Position numbers and translations under genes: made by a program
The notes under the pieces: model-generated
Database searches by the model: none
Told to the model about the DNA's origin: nothing
What the model saw: only the letters and a program-made list of their open reading frames with translations
Part shown: piece by piece, positions 1-6,652 of the stretch
Layout of the letters: each line of letters opens with the position of its first letter
Position numbering within the stretch: the first letter of the stretch is position 1
DNA from: Candidatus Iainarchaeum sp.
GTDB lineage: Archaea; Iainarchaeota; Iainarchaeia; Iainarchaeales; GCA-2688035
DNA length: 10,858 bases
Reading direction: 5' to 3'
NCBI GenBank assembly: GCA_016931555.1
Contig: JAFGEM010000085.1
Span: forward strand, 1 to 10,858

Positions 1-9
1 GGTTTTTTT

Positions 10-447
10 TTGCGTGAGAAAAGCGTTGGTGCAATAGTTTTCACAAAAAAAGATTTTGAAACAAATTTTTTGCTGCTCCACTATACTACTGGGCACTGGG
101 ATTTTCCCAAAGGCCATGTTGAAAGCAATGAGACAGAGGAAGAAACACTGTGGAGGGAATTTGAAGAGGAAACAGGAATTGCAAAAGAACAGACAAATCT
201 TTTCCCAAATTTTAGGGAGCGCATAACCTATTTCTACAAAAAACAGGAGCAGGCTGTTTTCAAGGAAGTAATATTTTATCTCGTTGAATCTAAAACAGAT
301 AAAGTAAAGCTCTCTCCCGAGCACACAGAGTTTTTGTGGCTGCCTTTTGAAAGAGCAGTCAAGCGGGCAACGTTTGAAAACACGCGCGAAATCCTAAAAA
401 AAGCCCACAGTGTTTTGAGCCAAAAAGCATTGGGGGAAAATCAATAA
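10..447 (+). CDS. Nudix hydrolase, diadenosine tetraphosphate (Ap4A) hydrolase-like
   Basis: This is a 145-residue Nudix-fold pyrophosphohydrolase, probably cleaving Ap4A or a similar nucleoside-diphosphate-linked substrate in the cytoplasm. The complete Nudix box (G-x5-E-x7-R-E-U-x-E-E-x-G-U) is visible at residues 35-57, starting in GHVESNE and ending REFEEETGI, and contains the glutamates that hold the catalytic Mg ion. The strand before it, with WDFPKGH, is typical of the Ap4A hydrolase branch. The length matches the family. The start shown is a TTG right after a T tract. The frame is open to the window edge, so the true start could lie upstream and outside. The 3' end overlaps the convergent kinase gene by 7 bp. 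Fold assignment is firm; the exact substrate is inferred. Confidence 0.85.
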   Translation: MREKSVGAIVFTKKDFETNFLLLHYTTGHWDFPKGHVESNETEEETLWREFEEETGIAKEQTNLFPNFRERITYFYKKQEQAVFKEVIFYLVESKTDKVKLSPEHTEFLWLPFERAVKRATFENTREILKKAHSVLSQKALGENQ

Positions 448-1364
448 TTTTTTTTCCTGAGCAGGTTGTTTTTTGCCCCCAAGTGCTTTATAACGCTTTC
501 AGCGTTCTGTGTTCCGCGCAAGAGTGCTTTGGAAACTGTTTTCCCGCGTATTATTGCTGCGAGAAACCCTGAATTGAATGCATCGCCGCATCCCGCGGAA
601 TCAACAACTTTTGCTTTGCGTGCCCTTTGCCTGTAAAACTTTTTTCCGTCAAATGCAATGCTTCCTTCTTTGCCGAGCGTTATTATTACAAGCGGCACGA
701 TTTTCTGCAGGCTTTTGAGGTTTTGCTTTACATTGCTTTTTTTTGTGAGCATTTCCGCCTCAATTTTGTTAAGCGAAATTATTGTTGTTCTCTTGAGCAA
801 TGGCCTGAGCAGTTTTAATCCCTGCTTTAGCTCGCTTTTTCCCGGGTTCCACATTACGAGTGTTGAATTGTTGTTTGCAAATTCAAAAATTTTTTTCAGG
901 ATTTTTGGCTTGGAGTGAAAGCTGCTCACATAAAACCACCCTGCTTTTTTCAGCAAGCCCCATTTTATCCGGCTCTCCTTTTCCAAGTGTGTTGTTGCGC
1001 CGCCGAACGTGAGTATTATTCTGTCTCCCCCGAATCCAGTGAGTATTGCGCTGTACGCTGTTTTGAATTTTTTGAGTGTTACAATTCCCGAACAGTCTAC
1101 CTTCTCCTTCTTCAGCTCGTGCAATATTCGTTTTGCGTTATCGTCTTTTCCGATTGCGGCTACAATCCCTGTTTTCAATCCGAGCCGTGCGAATCCGACT
1201 GCCGTGTTTGTTGCTCCCCCACCTGTTGCAAAAAAAATTTTGTTGACTTCGATTTTGCTTCCGGATGCTAGGCAAAGTTTTTTTCCCTTCAAGTGCTCTC
1301 GGGAAAGGTGTATGAATACATCGAGAGTCGCGTTTCCTATTGAGACAACGTCAAGCAACAGCAT
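441..1364 (-). CDS. PfkB-family carbohydrate/nucleoside kinase
   Basis: This 307-residue protein is a ribokinase/PfkB-fold kinase that transfers the ATP gamma-phosphate to a sugar or nucleoside hydroxyl. Visible motifs are the N-terminal strand VVSIGNATLD (residues 6-15), the substrate-side glycine motif GGGATNTA (48-55), the NxxE metal motif in SLNKIEAE (197-204), and the C-terminal PfkB signature DSAGCGDAFNSGF (255-267) with catalytic-base Asp261. Length is normal for the family. The ATG at 1364 is preceded directly by an in-frame GTG, so initiation could be one codon earlier. It is transcribed divergently from the glycosidase-like gene at 1446. The substrate (ribose, adenosine, fructose-6-P, a keto-sugar acid) cannot be told from sequence; the galT/hexose-phosphate neighbours favour a sugar. 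Confidence 0.87.
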   Translation of the reverse strand: MLLLDVVSIGNATLDVFIHLSREHLKGKKLCLASGSKIEVNKIFFATGGGATNTAVGFARLGLKTGIVAAIGKDDNAKRILHELKKEKVDCSGIVTLKKFKTAYSAILTGFGGDRIILTFGGATTHLEKESRIKWGLLKKAGWFYVSSFHSKPKILKKIFEFANNNSTLVMWNPGKSELKQGLKLLRPLLKRTTIISLNKIEAEMLTKKSNVKQNLKSLQKIVPLVIITLGKEGSIAFDGKKFYRQRARKAKVVDSAGCGDAFNSGFLAAIIRGKTVSKALLRGTQNAESVIKHLGAKNNLLRKKNY

Positions 1365-1389
1365 CACTGCAAAATTATTGTCTCTTCTG

Positions 1390-1402
1390 GTTAAAATGCT
1401 TT
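1390..1402 (-). promoter_or_regulatory. putative TATA-like promoter of the PfkB kinase
   Basis: On the minus strand the sequence GCATTTTAACC lies about 30 nt upstream of the GTG/ATG start. This spacing fits an archaeal TATA box driving a very short leader. It was judged by eye only. Confidence 0.3.
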
Positions 1403-1411
1403 TCGGGATTA

Positions 1412-1424
1412 GCTTTTTATTCTA
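1412..1424 (+). promoter_or_regulatory. putative promoter of the glycosidase-like gene
   Basis: GCTTTTTATTCTA ends 22 nt before the ATG at 1446. A nearly identical box, GCTTTTATTCTA, precedes the lipoprotein gene at almost the same distance, which supports a promoter role. The AT-rich stretch at 1427-1435 is too close to the start to be the TATA box of this gene. Confidence 0.4.
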
Positions 1425-1445
1425 GAAGATATATTATCAATACTT

Positions 1446-2477
1446 ATGGCAAGCTCTTTTCCGGGCATAGACACATCTCATTTGACTGCAATGACTGATG
1501 ATTTCGGATTGTTTCAGCATGCGCGGTTTGAAAAGCCGAATAAAAGCACGGGCTATGCCCTTGATGACAATGCGCGCGCATTGATTGTTGCGCTTGAGCT
1601 GGGCGAATATTCTTTGGCTGAAAAATATTTGGGCTTCATAAAATTCTGCCAGGCGCGCTCTGGCCTGTTTCACAACAAGATTACCTGGAGAAAGCGGAAG
1701 AGGCATGCGGCAGACCACGGCGATTGTTTCGGGCGTGTTGTCTGGGCTTGCGGGCATGCGATGCAGTCAAAGGCGCCGAAAGCCATGAAAAAAGAGTGTA
1801 AAAAGATTTTTTCTAAAGCCAAAAGATTTTTTCCCTTAGTTGAGGATGCAAAAACAATGTCCCTGTGCCTTTTGGGGTGTGTGAATTATTACAGGGCGCG
1901 CGCCTCGCCAAAAAAAATGCTGCGGCGTTATATAAATGATTTTGGGAACAGGATTGTTGAAAAGTTTGAGGCAAACGCATCTAAGGCCTGGCTTTGGTTT
2001 GAGCATATGCTTAGCTATTGCAATGCAAAGATACCTCAGGCATTGTTTGAAGCCTACAGGGTTACTAACAACAAGCGCTTTTTGAAGACAGCTCTTGTTT
2101 CATTTGATTTTTTGGTTAAAAAAACATTCCTCAAAAAATGTTTTGTTCCAATTGGCCAGGCAGGCTGGTGCAGGCCGAATGGAATGCGTGCTTTGTTTGA
2201 CCAGCAGCCGATTGAGGCAGCTACAATGACAGAGGCCGCTGTTTCAGCTTACCTTGCAACGGGAAACCCCAAATTCCAAAAAATTGCCAAAAATTCTTTT
2301 GGCTGGTTTTTCGGAAACAATCTTACAAAAGAAACAGTTTACAACCCCAAGAATGGAGGCGTATTCGACGGGATTGCTGCAAACACAATAAACGAGAATC
2401 AGGGGGCAGAATCCGTTGTTTCATATTTAATTGCACGCGTTGAGCTTGCAAAGGCACTGGGAAAAACAATTAAATAA
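1446..2477 (+). CDS. alpha/alpha-toroid glycosidase-like protein (domain usually linked to glycosyltransferases)
   Basis: This 343-residue protein matches, by motif, a bacterial and archaeal family often fused to or encoded beside GT4 glycosyltransferases and annotated loosely as glycosyltransferase or glycosidase-like. Diagnostic stretches are HLTAMTDDFGLFQHA (12-26), GYALDDNARALI (36-47), AWLWFEHMLSYCNAKIPQAL (181-200), and FDQQPIEAATMTEAA (251-265). The regularly spaced helix pairs with acidic and aromatic residues fit a six-hairpin (alpha/alpha) barrel. The paired Asp at 18-19 and 40-41 and Glu186 are candidate functional residues, but no reaction is established. There is no signal peptide or membrane segment, so it is cytoplasmic. 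Here it stands alone, without a glycosyltransferase domain, between a sugar kinase and galT, which points to sugar or glycan metabolism. Family recognition is moderately firm; function is unknown. Confidence 0.7.
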   Translation: MASSFPGIDTSHLTAMTDDFGLFQHARFEKPNKSTGYALDDNARALIVALELGEYSLAEKYLGFIKFCQARSGLFHNKITWRKRKRHAADHGDCFGRVVWACGHAMQSKAPKAMKKECKKIFSKAKRFFPLVEDAKTMSLCLLGCVNYYRARASPKKMLRRYINDFGNRIVEKFEANASKAWLWFEHMLSYCNAKIPQALFEAYRVTNNKRFLKTALVSFDFLVKKTFLKKCFVPIGQAGWCRPNGMRALFDQQPIEAATMTEAAVSAYLATGNPKFQKIAKNSFGWFFGNNLTKETVYNPKNGGVFDGIAANTINENQGAESVVSYLIARVELAKALGKTIK

Positions 2478-2538
2478 AAATTTTCAAGGTTCCTGCTTTT
2501 TCGGCTTTCAGAATTCTTTGGGAAAACAATTAAATAAA
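2458..2538 (+). repeat. 61-bp-spaced direct repeat, TGGGAAAA(A)CAATTAAATAAA
   Basis: The 21-mer at 2458-2478 and the 20-mer at 2519-2538 are identical except for one A in the A5/A4 run. The first copy encodes the last codons and stop of the glycosidase-like protein. The second is intergenic and places ATTAAATAAA about 26 nt before the galT start, where a TATA box should be. It may be a tandem duplication that supplied the galT promoter, or chance AT-rich similarity. Confidence 0.7.
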
Positions 2539-2540
2539 GG
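2529..2540 (+). promoter_or_regulatory. putative galT TATA box (leaderless transcript)
   Basis: ATTAAATAAAGG is centred about 26 nt upstream of the galT ATG, the classical archaeal TATA-to-start-site distance, so transcription would begin at or next to the ATG. No Shine-Dalgarno sequence precedes the ATG, which agrees with a leaderless mRNA. Confidence 0.45.
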
Positions 2541-2558
2541 AATTCACTTCTTATTTCC

Positions 2559-3527
2559 ATGCCAGAGCTTAGAAAGGATTATTTGCGCAACCGCTGGGTA
2601 ATAATTGTTCCGGAGCGCTCTAAAAGGCCCAGGGACTTCAGGCAAAAGCCAGAGAAGGAATCCCCTGAAACAAGGAAAAAATGCCCTTTTTGCCCGGGCA
2701 AAGAGCATTTGACTCCTCCGGAAATAACCCGCATTGAGGGCAGGGGCAAATGGGAGATGCGTGTTTTTCCAAACAAGTTTCCCGCAGTAAACACTGAAGG
2801 AGACTCGGAAATAAAGCAGTCGGATTCTTTTTTCACATATTCTTATGCCTATGGCTATCACGAGGTTGTTGTTGAAAGCCCAAAGCATGGTGCGCTAATG
2901 GCCGACTTTACGCCAAACAGGATAAGGGATGCGCTAAAGCTTTACAATAAGAGAATAAAATCCCTTACAACAGATCCAAAGATAAAGCATGTTTCAGTAT
3001 TCAAGAATGAAGGCTCTGCTTCAGGGGCTTCTATTGCACATACCCATACACAGATAATTGCATACAGCAAGCTTGCTGAGACAGTGGACAATGAAGAGAA
3101 TGTTGTAATGGACTGGATGAAAAAGCACGGCAAGTGCCCTTACTGTGAAATTATTGCAGCGGAAGCAAAGAGTCCACGTGCGGTAATGGAAAACAAGACT
3201 GCGGTTGCAATTGCCCCTTATGCTTCCCGCTTTCCTTTTGAGGTAAAGATTTTTCCCAAGCGCCATGTTAACTCAATAACAGAGTTTTCCAATGCCGAGC
3301 TCATGGATTTTGCAAAGATTTTGAAGAGGATTTTCTCAAAACTCAAGTCATTGAACGCTTCTTACAACATGTACTTGCACAATGCTTCGCTTGGAAAGGA
3401 GTTGCATTGCCACATTAAAATTAATCCGCGCCTTGTTCCTTGGGGGGGCTTTGAGTATGCAACAGGCTGCATAATAAATACTGTGCCGCCTGAGAAAGCT
3501 GCAGAGTTTTACCGCTCAAAAAACTAG
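2559..3527 (+). CDS. galT: galactose-1-phosphate uridylyltransferase
   Basis: This 322-residue member of the HIT superfamily exchanges UDP between glucose-1-P and galactose-1-P in the Leloir pathway, or acts as a related nucleotidylyltransferase. The N-terminal part has RKDYLRNRWVII and the zinc pair CPFC (Cys42, Cys45). The active site is AHTHTQ, with His161, His163 and Gln165; His163 is the expected nucleotidylated nucleophile. A second CPYC pair (193-196) opens the C-terminal half, which ends with the second HIT-like motif HCHIKINPR (283-291). Bacterial GalT has HPHxQ; the HTHTQ form is common in archaea. Length is near the usual 320-350. The stop overlaps that of the convergent lipoprotein gene. 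No galK or galE is visible here, so the physiological hexose-1-phosphate remains inferred. Confidence 0.88.
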   Translation: MPELRKDYLRNRWVIIVPERSKRPRDFRQKPEKESPETRKKCPFCPGKEHLTPPEITRIEGRGKWEMRVFPNKFPAVNTEGDSEIKQSDSFFTYSYAYGYHEVVVESPKHGALMADFTPNRIRDALKLYNKRIKSLTTDPKIKHVSVFKNEGSASGASIAHTHTQIIAYSKLAETVDNEENVVMDWMKKHGKCPYCEIIAAEAKSPRAVMENKTAVAIAPYASRFPFEVKIFPKRHVNSITEFSNAELMDFAKILKRIFSKLKSLNASYNMYLHNASLGKELHCHIKINPRLVPWGGFEYATGCIINTVPPEKAAEFYRSKN

Positions 3528-4246
3528 TTTGTTACATTGCAGTCTGAACTCGTGTTTCCCGAATACAGCACTAATCCTTTATCCTCAGTGCAGAATTGGT
3601 AATTGTTATTCTCTAATTCGCAGTAAATGAACTTGTAATGCATGTCAACAAATTCCGGCGTATTTATTACTTCAAAAACCTGGCCCCTAAAGGGATTATC
3701 TGTAAATACCTCCTGCCACCACCAAATGTTTTTTCCGTATGTAGTATTAATTGGCTGGTATATTTTCCTGCCCTCTAAATTCGGGCTCACTAGCCAGACG
3801 CTTCCTCCGGGTTGCGGGGAAGTTTCGCCCAAATTCTTTACTGACAAAAAGAATGTAAATTTTTTAAAATGCGGGCTGTAGTTGCAGTAGCGGAGAATTG
3901 TTTCTGTTTCCAGGTCAAATGCCTTGTAACCGCATTCAACTGCATTTTCTTTTATTGGCTCGTAAAGGCAGTCCCCCTGAATGCATTCGCCGTTTCCAAG
4001 AAGCGTTGTATCCATGCACTTGTCAGGGCATACAACACCTTCACACAGGTCTTGGCAGGAATCTACTTTTGTAAATCCCTCTGGCATGCACGATGTTGGA
4101 AACTCAAGGCAATTGCCCATTGCATCAACACCGTATGTTAGCACCTGCTCGCAAACTTCGCCGTTCCCATTTCCATTGGGCGTGTCAGTGCATCCCGCTA
4201 GAAAAATTGCTAGAATAAGTATTGGAAAAAATATTTTTGCTTTCAT
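3524..4246 (-). CDS. cysteine-rich surface lipoprotein, hypothetical
   Basis: This 240-residue protein has a clear lipoprotein signal: Lys at 2 and 4, a hydrophobic core (5-16), and lipobox LAGC with lipidated Cys19. A short Asn-Gly linker (24-29) follows. Fourteen further cysteines, ten of them within residues 32-105, suggest small disulfide-bonded modules. The segment CEGVVCPDKC plus GNGECIQGDC (68-93) resembles Cys-rich repeats seen in archaeal secreted proteins, and residues 32-64 look loosely Kazal-like. The C-terminal part (about 120-236) looks like a beta-sandwich ectodomain, with an aromatic stretch NIWWW (174-178). Four N-glycosylation sequons (Asn122, 167, 231, 237) support an extracellular location. 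It has its own promoter-like box downstream of the phosphatase gene. Function and ligand are unknown. Confidence 0.8.
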   Translation of the reverse strand: MKAKIFFPILILAIFLAGCTDTPNGNGNGEVCEQVLTYGVDAMGNCLEFPTSCMPEGFTKVDSCQDLCEGVVCPDKCMDTTLLGNGECIQGDCLYEPIKENAVECGYKAFDLETETILRYCNYSPHFKKFTFFLSVKNLGETSPQPGGSVWLVSPNLEGRKIYQPINTTYGKNIWWWQEVFTDNPFRGQVFEVINTPEFVDMHYKFIYCELENNNYQFCTEDKGLVLYSGNTSSDCNVTN

Positions 4247-4268
4247 GTATTTTTACATTTGGGGGTTT

Positions 4269-4280
4269 TAGAATAAAAGC
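4269..4280 (-). promoter_or_regulatory. putative promoter of the lipoprotein gene
   Basis: On the minus strand GCTTTTATTCTA ends 23 nt before the ATG at 4246. It matches the box upstream of the gene at 1446 apart from one T. It suggests the lipoprotein gene is transcribed separately from the phosphatase gene, which ends 47 bp upstream. Confidence 0.4.
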
Positions 4281-4293
4281 TTAACCGTTTTTT

Positions 4294-5060
4294 TCATTCA
4301 AGCAGTTTTAGCATTTTTTTGTGCAGGACTTCGTTGCTTGCTATAATTCCTGTGGTTTCAAACAGATTTATCGGCTTTCCTTTTTTGTCAGTAATTTTTG
4401 CCTTTGCCTCCGCTGCAATTATTGTGCCCGCTGCAATGTCAACAACTTTTGTCTGCGCTGTGCAAATATATGCGTCATAGCCGCCCTGTGCAAGATAGCA
4501 GAGGCCGAGAGAGCCCAATCCAAAGTCTCTTGTCCTATATGCTGCTTCCTGTATTTTGTCAAGCCTTTTTTTGTCATTGCCTTCAATTTTTCCCGCGTCA
4601 ATGTATACCATTGCATCGGCTATTTCCCTTGTTTGGGCAACACTTATTTTTTCGTTGTTCAGGAAACTGCCCTTTCCTTTTTCCGCGGTGTAAAGCCTTT
4701 TTGTTGAAGGGTCAAACACTACGCCCAAAATAATTTCTTTTTTTTTGCCAGTGCAATGGAAACCGTGAAAAGGGGAATTTTTCTGAAATAGTTTTTTGTC
4801 CCATCCAAAGGGTCAATAATCCATGTAACTTCAGAGCCCTTTTCCTTGGGTTTTGATTCCTCGGAAAGAATGTTATGGCCTGGAAATTCTGATTCAATTA
4901 TTTCAATAATTTCTTTTTCAGATGCAAGGTCGGCGTTAGTGGCGACGTCTTGCCGATCCTTTACTTTGATGACGCTTTCGGATTCAAGGTTATTCAAAAG
5001 AATTTTTCCAGCCTCTTTTGCAGCATTGATTGCAGTACTGAGTTCCTTTGCCTGTTCCAT
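4294..5060 (-). pseudogene. inositol monophosphatase / fructose-1,6-bisphosphatase family gene, split by a -1 frameshift
   Basis: Two overlapping frames together encode one IMPase-family phosphatase of about 255 residues. The first (5060 to 4719) carries ILSEES (metal Glu67/Glu68) and DPLDGT (83-88, metal Asp83 and Asp86), then ends abnormally after KKKKLFWA. The second continues with LGVVFDPSTKRLYTAEKGKG and the third metal motif VDIAAG, with Val replacing the usual Trp. Adding one A to the A9 tract at 4738-4746 restores SIALAKKKEIILGVVFDP, exactly the family pattern. Archaeal members often hydrolyse both inositol-1-P and fructose-1,6-bisphosphate. The ATG at 5060 follows a GGGAG ribosome site and lies 14 bp after the mutase stop, so the pair is probably an operon. 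The split may be a sequencing error, real decay, or slippage at the A tract; all catalytic motifs survive. Confidence 0.82.
4738..4746 (-). other. A9 tract at the frameshift point
   Basis: Nine consecutive A on the coding (minus) strand sit exactly where the phosphatase frame changes. A tenth A would join the two halves with no lost residues. Such tracts are common sites of indel sequencing errors and of RNA-polymerase slippage. Confidence 0.8.
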
Positions 5061-5074
5061 TTTTTCTCCCTGGG

Positions 5075-6511
5075 CTAGTTTAAAGAGTCAAGATTAACGC
5101 ACAATTGGTCTTTCCAGATCATTTCGGGATAGCTTTCCAGCATTTTTCTCACATACTCTTTTCTTTTATCGTATGTTTTTTGGTCTTTGGCTTCAAATTT
5201 GACTGTAATATAGGGGCCGTTCTGCGAGTATCTGAATACGATCATTCCGTCGTCAAAATCTGCCCTTACCCCGTCATCGTTTGGTATGACATTTTTGTCA
5301 GTGATTTTTGCGTTTGGAAAATCTTTTTTGAATTTAACTGAGACCTCGCTTACAACGCGGATTTTTTTGTCGTCTGGGCAGCCTATCTTTATTTCCGGAG
5401 AGGAAATGTATTTTGGAAAACTCTCGTACAACTGGCTCAAGGATTGTTTTTTTTCAGACAGGTATTCCATTAGCCGCAGTGCCGCATATGATCCATCATC
5501 ATGCCCGTATGCGTTTTCATTGAAGAAAAAGTGCCCTGAAAGCTCTCCGCCGAACGCAGCGTTTTCCTCTGCAATTTTGGATTTAATGAATGCGTGCCCA
5601 GTCAGCCACATTATTGGAATGCCCCCATTTTTGTCAATTACTTTTTTTACTACCTGCGAACAAAGAGTGTTGTAAATTATTTTGGATTTGGGAAACCTTT
5701 CAATTATTCCTTTTGCAAAAATAGCTACAAGCACGTCATTCCATAGGATATTGCCTTTTTCATCGACTGTTCCAATTCGGTCTCCGTCGCCGTCAAATGC
5801 AAGCCCAAAATCTGCTTTTTCTTTTAGAACTGTTTTTGCAAGCTCTTTCATGAACTTTTCATCTGTTGGATCTGGCGTGCCTGCTGGAAATGCGCCGTCA
5901 ACATTGTCTCTTTTGCAGATTACTTTGCAGCCTGCCCTTTCAAGCAATTCAGGCACAAACATTGCAGGTGTTCCATGGCGGAAATCAACGACTACTTTGA
6001 ACTTTTTCTTGAGCGCCACTCTTTTCAAAACATCTTGGATATAATCCTCTTTAATGTCTGCTTTTGCAATTTTTCCCTTTTCTTCGGCCTTAAAAAATTT
6101 TCCGGATTCCGCAGTTTTTCTTATTTCCTGCACTTCTTCTATTTCAGTGGTTCGCGAAAAGCCAATGCACAGCTTGAATCCATTAAAGTTGCGCGGGTTG
6201 TGGGATGCAGTAATCATTACTCCCCCGTTTGTCTGAAACCTGTATTGGCCATAGTACACCATTTGGGTCATAACCTGCCCAAGATCTGTTACATCAATGC
6301 CCATTTCAACAAGGCTTTTAGTAAATGCTTTTTGGAATTTTTCCCCGCTCAGCCTGCAGTCTCTTCCTATTACAGCCTGCCTTATTTTTCTTCTGCGCAA
6401 AAAAGTTCCGAATGCTTTGCCAATAGCCTCAACCTGTTCAGTATCCAATTGGTCGGGAACAATACCCCTAATATCATAGTTTCTAAACATTAGCCTGTCT
6501 AATTTTACCAT
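5075..6511 (-). CDS. phosphomannomutase / phosphoglucomutase
   Basis: This alpha-D-phosphohexomutase interconverts hexose-1- and hexose-6-phosphates (mannose or glucose) through a phosphoserine intermediate, supplying sugar nucleotides for glycans and linking galactose to glycolysis. With Met at 6511 it has 478 residues. Motifs, numbered from that Met, are FRNYDIRG near residue 9, the phosphoserine loop TASHNP (101-106, Ser103), the Mg-binding loop DGDGDR (240-245), and the sugar-binding GGELSGH (321-327); a C-terminal phosphate-binding domain follows, with RYSQNGPY. The frame opens four codons earlier (Met at 6523), but a TATA-like TTAATTTAACC centred about 34 nt upstream favours 6511. A third Met at 6490 is also possible. 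The phosphatase gene follows after 14 bp. Phosphoglucosamine mutase is less likely, since the serine loop and sugar motif fit the PMM/PGM branch. Confidence 0.88.
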   Translation of the reverse strand: MVKLDRLMFRNYDIRGIVPDQLDTEQVEAIGKAFGTFLRRRKIRQAVIGRDCRLSGEKFQKAFTKSLVEMGIDVTDLGQVMTQMVYYGQYRFQTNGGVMITASHNPRNFNGFKLCIGFSRTTEIEEVQEIRKTAESGKFFKAEEKGKIAKADIKEDYIQDVLKRVALKKKFKVVVDFRHGTPAMFVPELLERAGCKVICKRDNVDGAFPAGTPDPTDEKFMKELAKTVLKEKADFGLAFDGDGDRIGTVDEKGNILWNDVLVAIFAKGIIERFPKSKIIYNTLCSQVVKKVIDKNGGIPIMWLTGHAFIKSKIAEENAAFGGELSGHFFFNENAYGHDDGSYAALRLMEYLSEKKQSLSQLYESFPKYISSPEIKIGCPDDKKIRVVSEVSVKFKKDFPNAKITDKNVIPNDDGVRADFDDGMIVFRYSQNGPYITVKFEAKDQKTYDKRKEYVRKMLESYPEMIWKDQLCVNLDSLN

Positions 6512-6539
6512 AAAAAAACCCATAAAATTTTGGGTAAAA

Positions 6540-6550
6540 GGTTAAATTAA
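6540..6550 (-). promoter_or_regulatory. putative promoter of the hexose-phosphate mutase gene
   Basis: The minus-strand stretch TTAATTTAACC is centred about 34 nt before Met 6511 and 22 nt before Met 6523. An archaeal TATA box at this site would start transcription near 6518, leaving a leader of a few bases only if translation begins at 6511. Confidence 0.35.
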
Positions 6551-6575
6551 GCCTTTTGGAACAAAAATCATAGTA

Positions 6576-6607
6576 TTGCAAGTTGCAAATAATGTTTGTT
6601 TGGTGCA
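6576..6607 (+). promoter_or_regulatory. candidate operator upstream of GAPDH (TTGCAA dyad plus TTGGTGCA)
   Basis: TTGCAAGTTGCAA (6576-6588) is a 13-bp dyad, perfect except for the centre base, and continues as TTGCAAATAA (6583-6592). TTGGTGCA follows at 6600-6607. Both words recur upstream of PGK (TTGGTGCA 7672-7679, TTGCAAATAA 7680-7689). In both places TTGCAAATAA lies about 20-25 nt upstream of the TATA-like box and 70-74 nt upstream of the start codon. This suggests a shared regulator of the two glycolytic genes. Confidence 0.4.
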
Positions 6608-6610
6608 GAA

Positions 6611-6623
6611 GCCTTAAAAACAA
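6611..6623 (+). promoter_or_regulatory. putative GAPDH promoter (TATA-like)
   Basis: GCCTTAAAAACAA is centred about 37 nt upstream of the GAPDH ATG, so transcription would start near 6642 with a leader of about ten bases that contains GGTGA (6642-6646), a Shine-Dalgarno match. A second AT-rich stretch (6631-6640) is too close to the start to serve as TATA box. Confidence 0.4.
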
Positions 6624-6652
6624 TTGCGGGATAATTATTTTGGTGAATCTGC

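Noticed and set aside
3..11. T9 tract at the left edge as a terminator of an upstream gene
   Set aside because: It lies in the open frame that continues into the Nudix gene and nothing upstream is visible, so no role can be supported.
1427..1435. GATATATTA as promoter of the gene at 1446
   Set aside because: Only about 15 nt separate it from the ATG, too close for an archaeal TATA box; the upstream GCTTTTTATTCTA fits the spacing.
4294..4728. C-terminal phosphatase frame as an independent gene starting at TTG 4728
   Set aside because: It starts in the middle of a conserved strand (LGVVFDP), lacks the first two metal motifs and has no ribosome site; it is the continuation of the upstream frame after the A9 tract.
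5975..6493. 172-codon open frame on the plus strand opposite the hexose-phosphate mutase
   Set aside because: It is a shadow of a conserved gene with no motif and no suitable start context; other long antisense frames in 600-1420 and 3640-4700 were dismissed for the same reason.
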